Of a stretch of DNA of 64,000 nucleotides, positions 18,495-27,125 are shown in pieces. A program made the translations under genes and the position numbers. The notes under the pieces were generated by a model that made no database searches, was not told the origin of the DNA, and worked only from the letters and a program-made list of their open reading frames with translations. Source of the stretch: Flavobacteriaceae bacterium (lineage in GTDB: Bacteria; Bacteroidota; Bacteroidia; Flavobacteriales; Flavobacteriaceae); the NCBI GenBank assembly GCA_016764435.1, contig JAESRX010000012.1:1-64000 (forward strand). The letters run 5' to 3'. Positions within the stretch are counted from its first letter, which is position 1. The number at the start of each line of letters is the position of its first letter.

Positions 18495-20129
18495 TTACCA
18501 ACCTGCACTTTGCTTTAAGTTACTATTTACTCCTATTTCTTGTTCAGGAATTGGCAACCATTTATGTTTACTAGAATCGTAATCATTATACCCATCATAG
18601 TAATTAAAAGAACCATGAAGATTATTAGTTCTAATATTTAAATCTGTAGGTTCGTCACCACTTTGAGGAACTCCATCAGGACCTAAATTAGGTTCTCCGT
18701 AGATAGTCCAGTCTTCATTAGTAAAATTAGCATTTCCTGCATAGAATTCCATCACACTTTTTGTTTCAGCAACTCTACTGGTCAATAGCCCCCATCTAAT
18801 AAGGTCATATTTTCGTTGACCTTCAAAACATAATTCCAACATACGTTCCTCTTGAATCACTTCATCAGTAATCACAGTAACTGGAGTTGCTTTTGCTCTG
18901 TTTCTCACAGTATTTAATGCATCCAATGCTTGTTGAGATCCTGGAGCTAATTTATTTTCTGCTTCTGCAAACATCAATAAAACATCTGAATATCTTAACA
19001 CTGGCCAGTGATGCGATCCAAAACTGGTATTTGAATAATTAGCTTCTAAGTTTCTACGGTATTTAGATGCAGCGTACGTAAATTGATTGTTAATTGTTTT
19101 ATAGTTACAATCGTTATTACGCGGTATATAATAAGGAGAAGCATTCCATAACCCTCTTTCATCAGAAGGATCCGATCTGTATTTTAATACAAGTGATATG
19201 GTCGCATAAGTAACTGAATACCCTTTCCCACAAGCTTCGTCATGAACTAACTGTCCAAAAACAGAACCTAATTTTGAAGATTGGTTAGAGTCTAAGGTTG
19301 CAAAAGAATAGCCAATTTGAAATAATACCTCTTTTTTATCATAGTTCTCCATGGCTAATTGATCAAAAACATCTTGATAACTAGGGTTTAATTCATGGTA
19401 TTGATCGTCCATCACTTTTTTACTCCACGCTCTTGATTTCTCATAAGATCCAGGCTCGTTGAATGGTTCACCAGCAATGTATAAATATACTTTTGCTAAC
19501 AATCCTCTCGCAACTCCTTTACCAGCTCTTCCTGGAGTAGTCTCTGCATCCGAAGGTAAAAATTCTTCAGCAAATTCTAAATCAGAAATAATTTGCTTGT
19601 ATACCTCAAGTCCAGGAGTTCTAGGAAGTAATTGTTTTGCTGTATCCTCTAAAGGCATTGGAATTCCTTCCAATCCACCAAAGGCTTTTTGCAAATCAAA
19701 ATACACAAAAGCTCTTAAAAAGTGAACCTCTGCTAAAAACTCTTTCTTATCACTTTCTTCTAAACTTGCATTTTTAAGATTTGTAAGATACGCATTGGTT
19801 CCGCTAATAGCTTCATAGTACAGTGCCCAAACTTTCGTTAACTGTGGATCTGAAGGCGTAAAATTATTTTTAAGAAAACTAGACGTTCCTTTTCTGTTAT
19901 AATGCCCTTCATCTGTAGAATTTGTAGGATACTGTCCGTTTATTGCAGCAGATTTATATACCTGTCCAATTCTACTATAAATACCGGCTAAGCCTGCTAA
20001 AGCACCTGAGCTCGTATTGTATAAATTTTCCGAAGTGATATTGTCATTTTGAGCAATTTCTAAATCATCATCACACCCTTGAAACATAAAGGTAGAGACT
20101 AGTAATGCTAATATTAATTTAATTTTCAT
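18495..20129 (-). CDS. SusD/RagB-family glycan-binding lipoprotein
   Basis: Outer-membrane lipoprotein that forms the lid of the SusC importer. Of 544 residues, the lipobox MFQGC (Cys19) is followed by the SusD fold: TPR-like helices (EFLAEVHFLRAFVYFDLQKAFGG near residue 130; ARGLLAKVYLYIAG near 207) and the C-terminal RagB/SusD signature (RYSDVLLMFAEAENKL, ALDALNTVRNRA, EERMLELCFEGQRKYDLIRWG). It starts 10 bp downstream of the SusC gene, as usual for the pair. Confidence 0.95.
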   Translation of the reverse strand: MKIKLILALLVSTFMFQGCDDDLEIAQNDNITSENLYNTSSGALAGLAGIYSRIGQVYKSAAINGQYPTNSTDEGHYNRKGTSSFLKNNFTPSDPQLTKVWALYYEAISGTNAYLTNLKNASLEESDKKEFLAEVHFLRAFVYFDLQKAFGGLEGIPMPLEDTAKQLLPRTPGLEVYKQIISDLEFAEEFLPSDAETTPGRAGKGVARGLLAKVYLYIAGEPFNEPGSYEKSRAWSKKVMDDQYHELNPSYQDVFDQLAMENYDKKEVLFQIGYSFATLDSNQSSKLGSVFGQLVHDEACGKGYSVTYATISLVLKYRSDPSDERGLWNASPYYIPRNNDCNYKTINNQFTYAASKYRRNLEANYSNTSFGSHHWPVLRYSDVLLMFAEAENKLAPGSQQALDALNTVRNRAKATPVTVITDEVIQEERMLELCFEGQRKYDLIRWGLLTSRVAETKSVMEFYAGNANFTNEDWTIYGEPNLGPDGVPQSGDEPTDLNIRTNNLHGSFNYYDGYNDYDSSKHKWLPIPEQEIGVNSNLKQSAGW

Positions 20130-20139
20130 GATTTTATTT

Positions 20140-23100
20140 TTAAAATGAAAGATTTAAACCTAAACTTATTGTTTTATGTTTTGGGTACGCTGAGTAATCA
20201 ATTCCAGGAGTGATTAGAGAATTTCTAACTGACACATCTGGATCAAAACCACTATAGTTAGTCCAAGTAATTAGGTTCTGAGCTGAAAGGTACATTTTCA
20301 AGCTACTTAAGTTTACTTTTTCTAAGATTTCCTTAGAGAAGTTATAAGAAAAATTAACAGTTTTTAAACGGATATAAGAACCGTCTTCGATAACTCTAGA
20401 AGAAACATCTTCAAAACCTTGACCACCAGCTCTATTCAATATGGTGTTTTGATTTTCATGTGTCCATCTATTTTTTACTGTTGCTAATTGATTCTGACCA
20501 GCACTGTTTTCAAAAATTAGTCTATTCGCATTTAAAATATCGCTTCCGTAAGACCATTGGAAAAATGCACTTAACTCAAAGTTTTTATAACTAAATGTAT
20601 TTCCTAAACCTCCAAAATGCTTTGGTAATCCATTTCCAATAATTGTTTTATCAGCTCCGGTAATTTTACCATCTCCATTTAAATCTTTGTATTTTTCATC
20701 TCCAGGTTGGTGACTTTTATAACTAGGCTGTCCTGCAATCAATGTATGTGTAGTTGCGGTACGGTCATAATTTTCAAAATCCTTGATTTGATAAACTCCA
20801 TCAGAAATATATCCAAACATATTTCCTAAAGATTTTCCTTCTTCTACGATGAACTGATTGGTACTGTATCTCCAGTAATAATTAGGTTTTCCAAAAATCG
20901 GTTTCCCATCAGGTAAAGAGACAATACTGTTTTGGTTAAACGAGATATTAAAATCAGTTGTCCATTTAAAGTTTTTAGTCGCTATATTGGTCGTGTTTAC
21001 AGAAATCTCTAATCCTCTATTTCTAACATGTCCAGAGTTTGTCCAAATAGACGAATATCCTTGAGACAAGGCCGCATCCGCATTGATAAGCAAATCTTTG
21101 GTGTCTTTTTGGTAAGCTTCTACGATAAATGATATTCTATCATTAAAAAACCCAAAGTCTACCCCTGCATTGTATTGTTCAGTAGTTTCCCAATATAGAT
21201 TTGGATTTGCACCAAAACTTGTTGGACGTTGTCCAGAAACTGTTTTACCATCGAAGTAATACGAAGCATTCACATCTGTTAAAAATTCAAACCTTGCTGA
21301 ACCTGGTATTCTATCATTTCCTGTTTTACCATATCCAACTTTAAACTTTAGTTGTGAAAATATATTCAAGTCCTTAATAAAGTCTTCTTTATCTGCTTTC
21401 CATGAGAATGCATAAGAAGGGAAATATCCGATTCTATTCGCTTTCGGGAAATTAGACGATCCATCTCTTCTGATAGAAGCCGTAAATAAATACTTATTTT
21501 TAAATGAGTAATTAAACCTTCCTAGTAAAGAGTATATTCTTGATTCACTACTACCATGTAAATCATTCGCACTATTTAAAGTTCCTCCATCCAAAGAATT
21601 GATTCCTAAATCTTCTAAATATTGAGGAATATCAATAGATCTAAAACGAGTCCTTGTATATTTTCTAATGTTTACTGTGGCTCCTACAAGTGCATTTACA
21701 GAATGATCTCCAAATTTCTTTTTATAGTTTAAGGTATTTACATTTGAAAATATTTTCCAACGTTGCGTATCCAAGCTTCCATAGATACCATCTATTTTAC
21801 TTACTAATCTTCCGTATACAGTTTTACTATTATTAAAAACCTCTGTCGTTCTAAATTGAGTATTGTAACTTCCTTTTGTTTCAAAAGTTAAATCTGGAGT
21901 TACTTTATATTTTAAAGAAAGATTTGCAATAAATTGATCGTTTTCTCTTTTTCTGTACTCATTTTTCAAAGAAACAATCGGATGCCAAACTACAATGTTT
22001 GTCAAATCATATTCATCATTGATATCATTCAATGGATTGAAATCACCATAGTCAACAAATTTATTTACAACAGGAGCATAACTAATTAAGTTTCTCATAA
22101 ACGAATAAGAAGATGTTCCTTTCGTATCCAATCCTTTTTGTACATAATTCGTATAAACTACGTTTGTATAAAGATTTAATTTATCATTTACTTTATGATT
22201 TAAACTCAACCTTCCGTTTATTCTATTGTATTCAGAGTTTAATAATGACCCTTGATCTTCAATCGCATTTAGGGAAGCATTAAATCTTGTTTTATCCGTT
22301 CCGTTAGAAATCTTAAGTTTGTGTGTTTTTGAATACGCTGTTCTAAAAGCATCGTCTTGCCAGTTTCTAGAAGGCGAATCAATATAGTCTTCAAGACCTC
22401 CAACAACTACACGTTGATCTGTCGCTTCATCATACACTGCAAAATAACGTAAACTAGTACTTGCTTCATTCAGCTCTAGTCCTAATTTAATATATTCATA
22501 AGCACTCAATACCTCTAATTTTTTAGAGACTTGTTTTACATCTAACCTTGATTCATAAGAAATTTTTGTCTTTCCTAAAGTCGCTTTCTTTCCTGTAATA
22601 ATAATAACACCATTTGCTCCACGAACACCGTAGATAGCAGTTGCAGATGCATCCTTTAATACACTGATAGACTCAATATCCGAAGGATCTATTAATCCTG
22701 GGTTAAAATTGTCAATAATAAATCCATCCACAACATATAAAGGTGAATTATCTCCGTTTACCGTATTCCCCCCTCTAATTATAATAGAAAGAGCACCTCC
22801 TGGCTCACCACTTCCTGAACTTACCTGAACTCCTGTAACTCTACCTGCTAAAGCCTGGTCAAAGTTAGAAACCGGAGCTTCTGTTAACTTGTCCATCTTT
22901 ACCGTGGCTACAGAACCTGTAAGATCTTTTTTACGTACAGAGCCATATCCAATAACAACTACTTCTTCTAAATTACTCACATCTGGAAACAACTTCACAT
23001 TCACTTCCGTTTGATCAGTGATCAGTACATCTTTAGGTTTGTAACCAATATAACTGATCGTTAAAGAAGCCCCTTTATATACTTGAATGGTATAATTCCC

Positions 23101-23310
23101 ATCAAAATCTGTGGTCGTTCCATTTTTGGTTCCTTTCTCAAAAACATTTGCTCCAGGAAGCGGATCTCCTATTTCGTCCGTGACCAAACCTTTTATTGTT
23201 TTAATTTGTGAGTAACCAGTGTTACTACACAAACCAATAAATAGTAACGCCATAATAAGGAGGCTACCATTTTTTAATTTTGTTAAAAATACTTCAAATT
23301 GATTCTTCAT
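20140..23310 (-). CDS. SusC/RagA-family TonB-dependent transporter
   Basis: Outer-membrane importer of oligosaccharides. The 1056 residues comprise a signal peptide (about 1-35), a carboxypeptidase-D regulatory-like domain (IKGLVTDEIGDPLPGANVFE to about residue 105), the TonB box/plug with the EVVVIGYG motif and VTGVQVSSGSGEPGG, DIESISVLKDASATAIYG and GANGVIIITGKK, and then a long beta-barrel ending FSF-like (HKTISLGLNLSF). It is the first gene of the operon with susD and the DUF5017 gene. The candidate operator at 23377-23414 lies 67 bp before its start codon. Confidence 0.96.
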   Translation of the reverse strand: MKNQFEVFLTKLKNGSLLIMALLFIGLCSNTGYSQIKTIKGLVTDEIGDPLPGANVFEKGTKNGTTTDFDGNYTIQVYKGASLTISYIGYKPKDVLITDQTEVNVKLFPDVSNLEEVVVIGYGSVRKKDLTGSVATVKMDKLTEAPVSNFDQALAGRVTGVQVSSGSGEPGGALSIIIRGGNTVNGDNSPLYVVDGFIIDNFNPGLIDPSDIESISVLKDASATAIYGVRGANGVIIITGKKATLGKTKISYESRLDVKQVSKKLEVLSAYEYIKLGLELNEASTSLRYFAVYDEATDQRVVVGGLEDYIDSPSRNWQDDAFRTAYSKTHKLKISNGTDKTRFNASLNAIEDQGSLLNSEYNRINGRLSLNHKVNDKLNLYTNVVYTNYVQKGLDTKGTSSYSFMRNLISYAPVVNKFVDYGDFNPLNDINDEYDLTNIVVWHPIVSLKNEYRKRENDQFIANLSLKYKVTPDLTFETKGSYNTQFRTTEVFNNSKTVYGRLVSKIDGIYGSLDTQRWKIFSNVNTLNYKKKFGDHSVNALVGATVNIRKYTRTRFRSIDIPQYLEDLGINSLDGGTLNSANDLHGSSESRIYSLLGRFNYSFKNKYLFTASIRRDGSSNFPKANRIGYFPSYAFSWKADKEDFIKDLNIFSQLKFKVGYGKTGNDRIPGSARFEFLTDVNASYYFDGKTVSGQRPTSFGANPNLYWETTEQYNAGVDFGFFNDRISFIVEAYQKDTKDLLINADAALSQGYSSIWTNSGHVRNRGLEISVNTTNIATKNFKWTTDFNISFNQNSIVSLPDGKPIFGKPNYYWRYSTNQFIVEEGKSLGNMFGYISDGVYQIKDFENYDRTATTHTLIAGQPSYKSHQPGDEKYKDLNGDGKITGADKTIIGNGLPKHFGGLGNTFSYKNFELSAFFQWSYGSDILNANRLIFENSAGQNQLATVKNRWTHENQNTILNRAGGQGFEDVSSRVIEDGSYIRLKTVNFSYNFSKEILEKVNLSSLKMYLSAQNLITWTNYSGFDPDVSVRNSLITPGIDYSAYPKHKTISLGLNLSF

Positions 23311-23376
23311 CTGTATTTGATTTAATTATACTTAATTATTGATTATTGATGCTGTAAATTTAACAGTATTTAAGAA

Positions 23377-23414
23377 AACAAGAGGGGGTGAAATGTACAT
23401 TAACGAAGGGTGTA
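23377..23414 (-). promoter_or_regulatory. Candidate HTCS operator upstream of susC
   Basis: In the gene direction this reads AATACACCCTTCG and then ATTTCACCCCCTCTT, 22 bp apart. The proximal copy ends 67 bp before the susC start. It matches the repeats before GH88 and the divergent PL8 gene. Confidence 0.6.
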
Positions 23415-23592
23415 TTGGTTCTTTTAAACGTACTAAATACGCGTAATAACTAAGTCCTTCTAAAAGTGATTCTTACATGACTTTAAAATATACACTTTCA
23501 TATAAGCACCTTTAACAAATAGGTGACAGCAGCGATTCAAAAACAAACCCCGCAATAAAAACGACGCACATTCTGGTCTAAATAAAGGCTTA

Positions 23593-23626
23593 TTTACCCC
23601 CTATATTTACCTTTGACCCCCCTTTT
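23593..23626 (+). promoter_or_regulatory. Candidate HTCS operator upstream of the T9SS PL8 lyase
   Basis: ATTTACCCCCTAT and TTTGACCCCCCTTTT lie 20-21 bp apart; the proximal copy ends about 78 bp before the ATG at 23705. A 7-bp inverted repeat CCTTTTT/AAAAAGG overlaps the downstream edge (23621-23639). Together with the susC copy it occupies the 394-bp divergent intergenic region, which holds no gene. Confidence 0.6.
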
Positions 23627-23704
23627 TAATATAAAAAGGAAAGCTAACTTGCTACAACGCATTTTTCAATTCTCACAATCAATATTGAATAAATTAAAAC
23701 GATA

Positions 23705-26700
23705 ATGAAAACACTTTTTAAACTGCTTTTTTTGAGTATTCTTCCATTAATAGGTCACACTCAAAACAACATAAATTCCCCTATCGGGTCTTCAATCCCT
23801 CTTACAAACACATCATTTACAGCGAACAATAGCATACCTACAGATGGTATTACCAGCCTTCCCCTGTTTACAAATAAACAATCATTTACAAAATCTCTTT
23901 TAGCCAACAGGTCAGAATTAAGTGAAGTTTTAAAGGAAAGCACTCCCCTACACTCTCCAAATAACACACAACTAACTCTTGAAAACGCTCCTTTAGAATC
24001 CCCTTATAAAAACGGTACTTTAAAACAAAAACAAGGAGATTTCAACGCTAAAAGCCCATTATTAACGAACACTTCAGAATCCTTTAGTGTGGCGTCAAAC
24101 TGTTCTTTTAATTTAAGCCCCGATTTAAATTTAATCGCCTCTAACAGCAGTATAGAAAATGAAATAAACACTGCAGTCAATAAGTTTTCCCAATCCTATT
24201 TAGGAAATACCCCTCCCACCTCACAAAAATTATCATCGGCAATAGCCGCGTATAACGCTTTAAATATAAATGTGGTCAACGGAACTATTTCAGGAAACTC
24301 AACAAGTTCCTTTGTCCAAACTACTTTCTTGAAAATTTTCGCACAGCATTTAGTTTTTAATCCAAACGACGCAGCCATTCAAGAGAAGGCAAATAACGCT
24401 GTCTGGTGGATCTCTAAACAATTCTGTGCAGGCACGATGAAAAGAGATGTCACCATGTACAGCTATCAGAAATTTGCGCGCCCCGTGTCTTTACTAAACA
24501 AACATCTAAAACCTGAAGTCAAAAAACTATTTGCATATACACTTTATATACACACCCGAGGGTTTAAGCATTTCTGGAGCCCTAACTACGATACGAATTA
24601 CCAACTTAAAAATCAAACCATTAATACCGATGTGATTTTCAACCTTTCTGACGCCTTATTAGCCTATAGTTTATGGCATGACACCGACGCGGAACGCTAT
24701 CGATATATGAGAGCGTATAAACGCTATATGAATCGCTTTTTTTCGTATGCTGTAGGAACAAATGACGGTCTTAAAAAGGATGGTTCCGGATTTCATCACT
24801 GGGTGGCTTATAATAATTACATGTATGCTTTTAATACTGCTGCAAGTGTAATATCATACCTAAAAGAAACTTCATTTGAAATAGACCCTAGCAATTATAA
24901 AATATTTAGAGACGCTGTCTACTTTCAATATATACAATCGAATGACATGGGGATTCAAGCGTTGTCTACTTCTGGTAGAAATCCACATAACAGACGAAAC
25001 CCAATAAATCAAAAGGCACTAAAAAACATAGCGATTACTGGAGGTGACATTTTAGGTCTTTCTACAGCAGACCCTCTGTTAGCCGGACTCTATAATCGTA
25101 TTTATGGAATTGACCCTGCTTTTAATTACACGGGGATTACAAGCCTAAAAACCCAAGAAGGAGCCTTTCAAAACAACCATAGTTTAAGCAGTGTTTTCAG
25201 AAAATCAAATTGGATCGCCGTTAATAAAGGTTTTAGTAACAATATGTGGGGTGCAGAAATTTATGATTCTAAAAACAGGTACGGTCGCTACCAAAGTTAT
25301 GGAGCCTTAGAAATTATTTATGAAGGAACCATGGAATATGGTAACGGCTACGATGTGAATACCTGGAATTGGAATTTTAATCCCGGAACTACGACCATTG
25401 CACTTCCTTGGTATAAACTACATGCAGAATATGGGAGAATCGATGAATTACAACGGAATCGTTTTGTAGGAGCACTGTCCTTTAAAAACAAGAACAGTAA
25501 TTTACTAAAGGCTACACATGGTACTTGGGGTGTTTTTGCGATGGACTTTCAGGAAATAGAAGGACAAGGTTGGGGAAACTCTTATGGAGGAAACAATCAC
25601 AATGCAACCTTTGCTTTTAAGAAATCTACGTTCACTTTTGATGACCTAATTATATGTTTGGGCTCTGGCATCAAAAATAACAACGCTACAAACAACACAA
25701 TCACCACATTATACCAACGGAAAAATAATAATTCCAATGATATCATCGTAAATGGAAGCATCCAAAATGGGGCCTCTAAATATTCTATTTCGAATGACAA
25801 CTGGCTGATTAGTAATTACAATACAGGATTTTACATTGTCTCTGAAGAAGGAAACCTGAATGTATGGACTGGAAACCAACAGGTTCCCTTAGCGTATCAA
25901 ACCAATCAAAATATCTCTAACAATCCATCCGCTCGCTACTCTATCGCATACATTAACCACGGTAAAGCTCCTAAAAATGCAGGGTACGAATATGTAGTGC
26001 TTCCTGACACAAATACAGGTACTATGCTAGCGTTAAGCAGCGCTTTTTTATCAGGAAATAAACCATACACCGTACATCAAAAAAATGCGAGCGCCCATAT
26101 TATTGAACATCTCGCTAAACACACTTGGGGATATGCTATATTCAGTGACAATACTAACATAATGAACCCTGGACTCCTTACTGATGTAGACAAAACGTCT
26201 TTAATAATGTATGAAATTAATAGTGCAAAAGATGTAATTACCTTATCGGTCTCTAATCCAGACATTGGTTATAACTCTAGACAGTATACCCCTTCAAAAG
26301 AAAAAAAGATACGAATTACCATAAAAGGAGGTTGGGAACTTCAAAATTCAAGTGCCAATATCCAAATTATTGGACGTTCAGCAACACGAACTATTATAGA
26401 ATACACGACCGTAGATGGTCTTCCTATTGAAGGTCTATTTCAGAAAAACGATACAGAAAGTAATCAGAGTGAAGACGCTACCATTGATCTAAATTTACTA
26501 AACACGATTGACGAAAATAAACTAGTCATCTACCCAAACCCCGTCAGAGGAAATTCCATTTATGTAAAACACCCAGAATCCGCTGGTAATGTTTCCTGTA
26601 CCATTATAAACATTTTAGGCCAAGTAATCCATCGTGAAATTATTAAAAATCATACGGTGAACATCAGTAATTTACCCTCTGGAACCTATACCGCCTCTTT

Positions 26701-26746
26701 TACAATTAACAACGAGAGAATCACACGAAGATTCATTAAAAAATAA
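23705..26746 (+). CDS. PL8 lyase with T9SS C-terminal sorting domain
   Basis: A second PL8-family lyase (chondroitin/hyaluronan type), 1013 residues. A signal peptide (1-19, ends GHTQ) is followed by a Ser/Thr/Asn-rich stretch (about 20-150) with no recognisable domain, then the toroid (about 155-470) and beta domains. Catalytic positions by spacing: His365 and Tyr372 in HHWVAYNNY, Arg425 in STSGRNPHN, Glu518 in MWGAEIYDSKNRYGRY; WNWNFNPGTTT follows. Residues about 935-1013 form a T9SS type A sorting domain (VIYPNPVRGN ... LPSGTYTASF ... RFIKK), so the enzyme is exported through the type IX system and exposed or released. It is divergent from susC. It is clearly a different branch from the PL8 at 12535, with little identity outside the motifs. 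Confidence 0.9.
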   Translation: MKTLFKLLFLSILPLIGHTQNNINSPIGSSIPLTNTSFTANNSIPTDGITSLPLFTNKQSFTKSLLANRSELSEVLKESTPLHSPNNTQLTLENAPLESPYKNGTLKQKQGDFNAKSPLLTNTSESFSVASNCSFNLSPDLNLIASNSSIENEINTAVNKFSQSYLGNTPPTSQKLSSAIAAYNALNINVVNGTISGNSTSSFVQTTFLKIFAQHLVFNPNDAAIQEKANNAVWWISKQFCAGTMKRDVTMYSYQKFARPVSLLNKHLKPEVKKLFAYTLYIHTRGFKHFWSPNYDTNYQLKNQTINTDVIFNLSDALLAYSLWHDTDAERYRYMRAYKRYMNRFFSYAVGTNDGLKKDGSGFHHWVAYNNYMYAFNTAASVISYLKETSFEIDPSNYKIFRDAVYFQYIQSNDMGIQALSTSGRNPHNRRNPINQKALKNIAITGGDILGLSTADPLLAGLYNRIYGIDPAFNYTGITSLKTQEGAFQNNHSLSSVFRKSNWIAVNKGFSNNMWGAEIYDSKNRYGRYQSYGALEIIYEGTMEYGNGYDVNTWNWNFNPGTTTIALPWYKLHAEYGRIDELQRNRFVGALSFKNKNSNLLKATHGTWGVFAMDFQEIEGQGWGNSYGGNNHNATFAFKKSTFTFDDLIICLGSGIKNNNATNNTITTLYQRKNNNSNDIIVNGSIQNGASKYSISNDNWLISNYNTGFYIVSEEGNLNVWTGNQQVPLAYQTNQNISNNPSARYSIAYINHGKAPKNAGYEYVVLPDTNTGTMLALSSAFLSGNKPYTVHQKNASAHIIEHLAKHTWGYAIFSDNTNIMNPGLLTDVDKTSLIMYEINSAKDVITLSVSNPDIGYNSRQYTPSKEKKIRITIKGGWELQNSSANIQIIGRSATRTIIEYTTVDGLPIEGLFQKNDTESNQSEDATIDLNLLNTIDENKLVIYPNPVRGNSIYVKHPESAGNVSCTIINILGQVIHREIIKNHTVNISNLPSGTYTASFTINNERITRRFIKK

Positions 26747-27097
26747 GCTACAAAAAAAAGCTTACAAAGTGATTTTTACCCTCTATAATTTCAGCAATAA
26801 ATCACACATAAAAAACAGAGAAACACATTAGAACATGAAACGATTCAGCCCAAACTTACCCGAATCGTTTCCCTGTTCCTTTTGGCAGCATAATTAAACA
26901 TGGAGTTGCTATTACAAACCAATTATCAACAGTTACCATGTCACACTACAGCCTTTAAACAAGGGGGTTTCTGATGAGTTCCAAAGGAGTTGCTAGGATT
27001 CTTCGGCTAGACAACTCTCTCGAATACTAAAGAAACTTTTAGATCCATAATTTCGTAAAAAAGAAACTAAAATCACAGATACCCATTCAGAATATGT
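26747..27097. other. Intergenic region between PL8 and HTCS genes
   Basis: About 350 bp. It contains one good hairpin (26837-26871) and no gene. No copy of the PUL direct repeat was seen here, so the regulator is probably not under its own operator. Confidence 0.45.
26837..26871 (+). terminator. Hairpin downstream of the T9SS PL8 gene, possible terminator
   Basis: A perfect 10-bp stem GAAACGATTC / GAATCGTTTC with a 15-nt loop, followed by the mixed pyrimidine tract CCTGTTCCTTTT and not a clean T run. It is about 90 bp past the stop codon. Confidence 0.5.
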
Positions 27098-27105
27098 TAT
27101 TTTTG
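27098..27105 (+). promoter_or_regulatory. -7 element upstream of HTCS
   Basis: TATTTTTG fits TAnnTTTG and lies 20 bp before the ATG at 27126. No -33 TTG was identified. Confidence 0.45.
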
Positions 27106-27125
27106 AAGACTGATACTCCCCTTCT

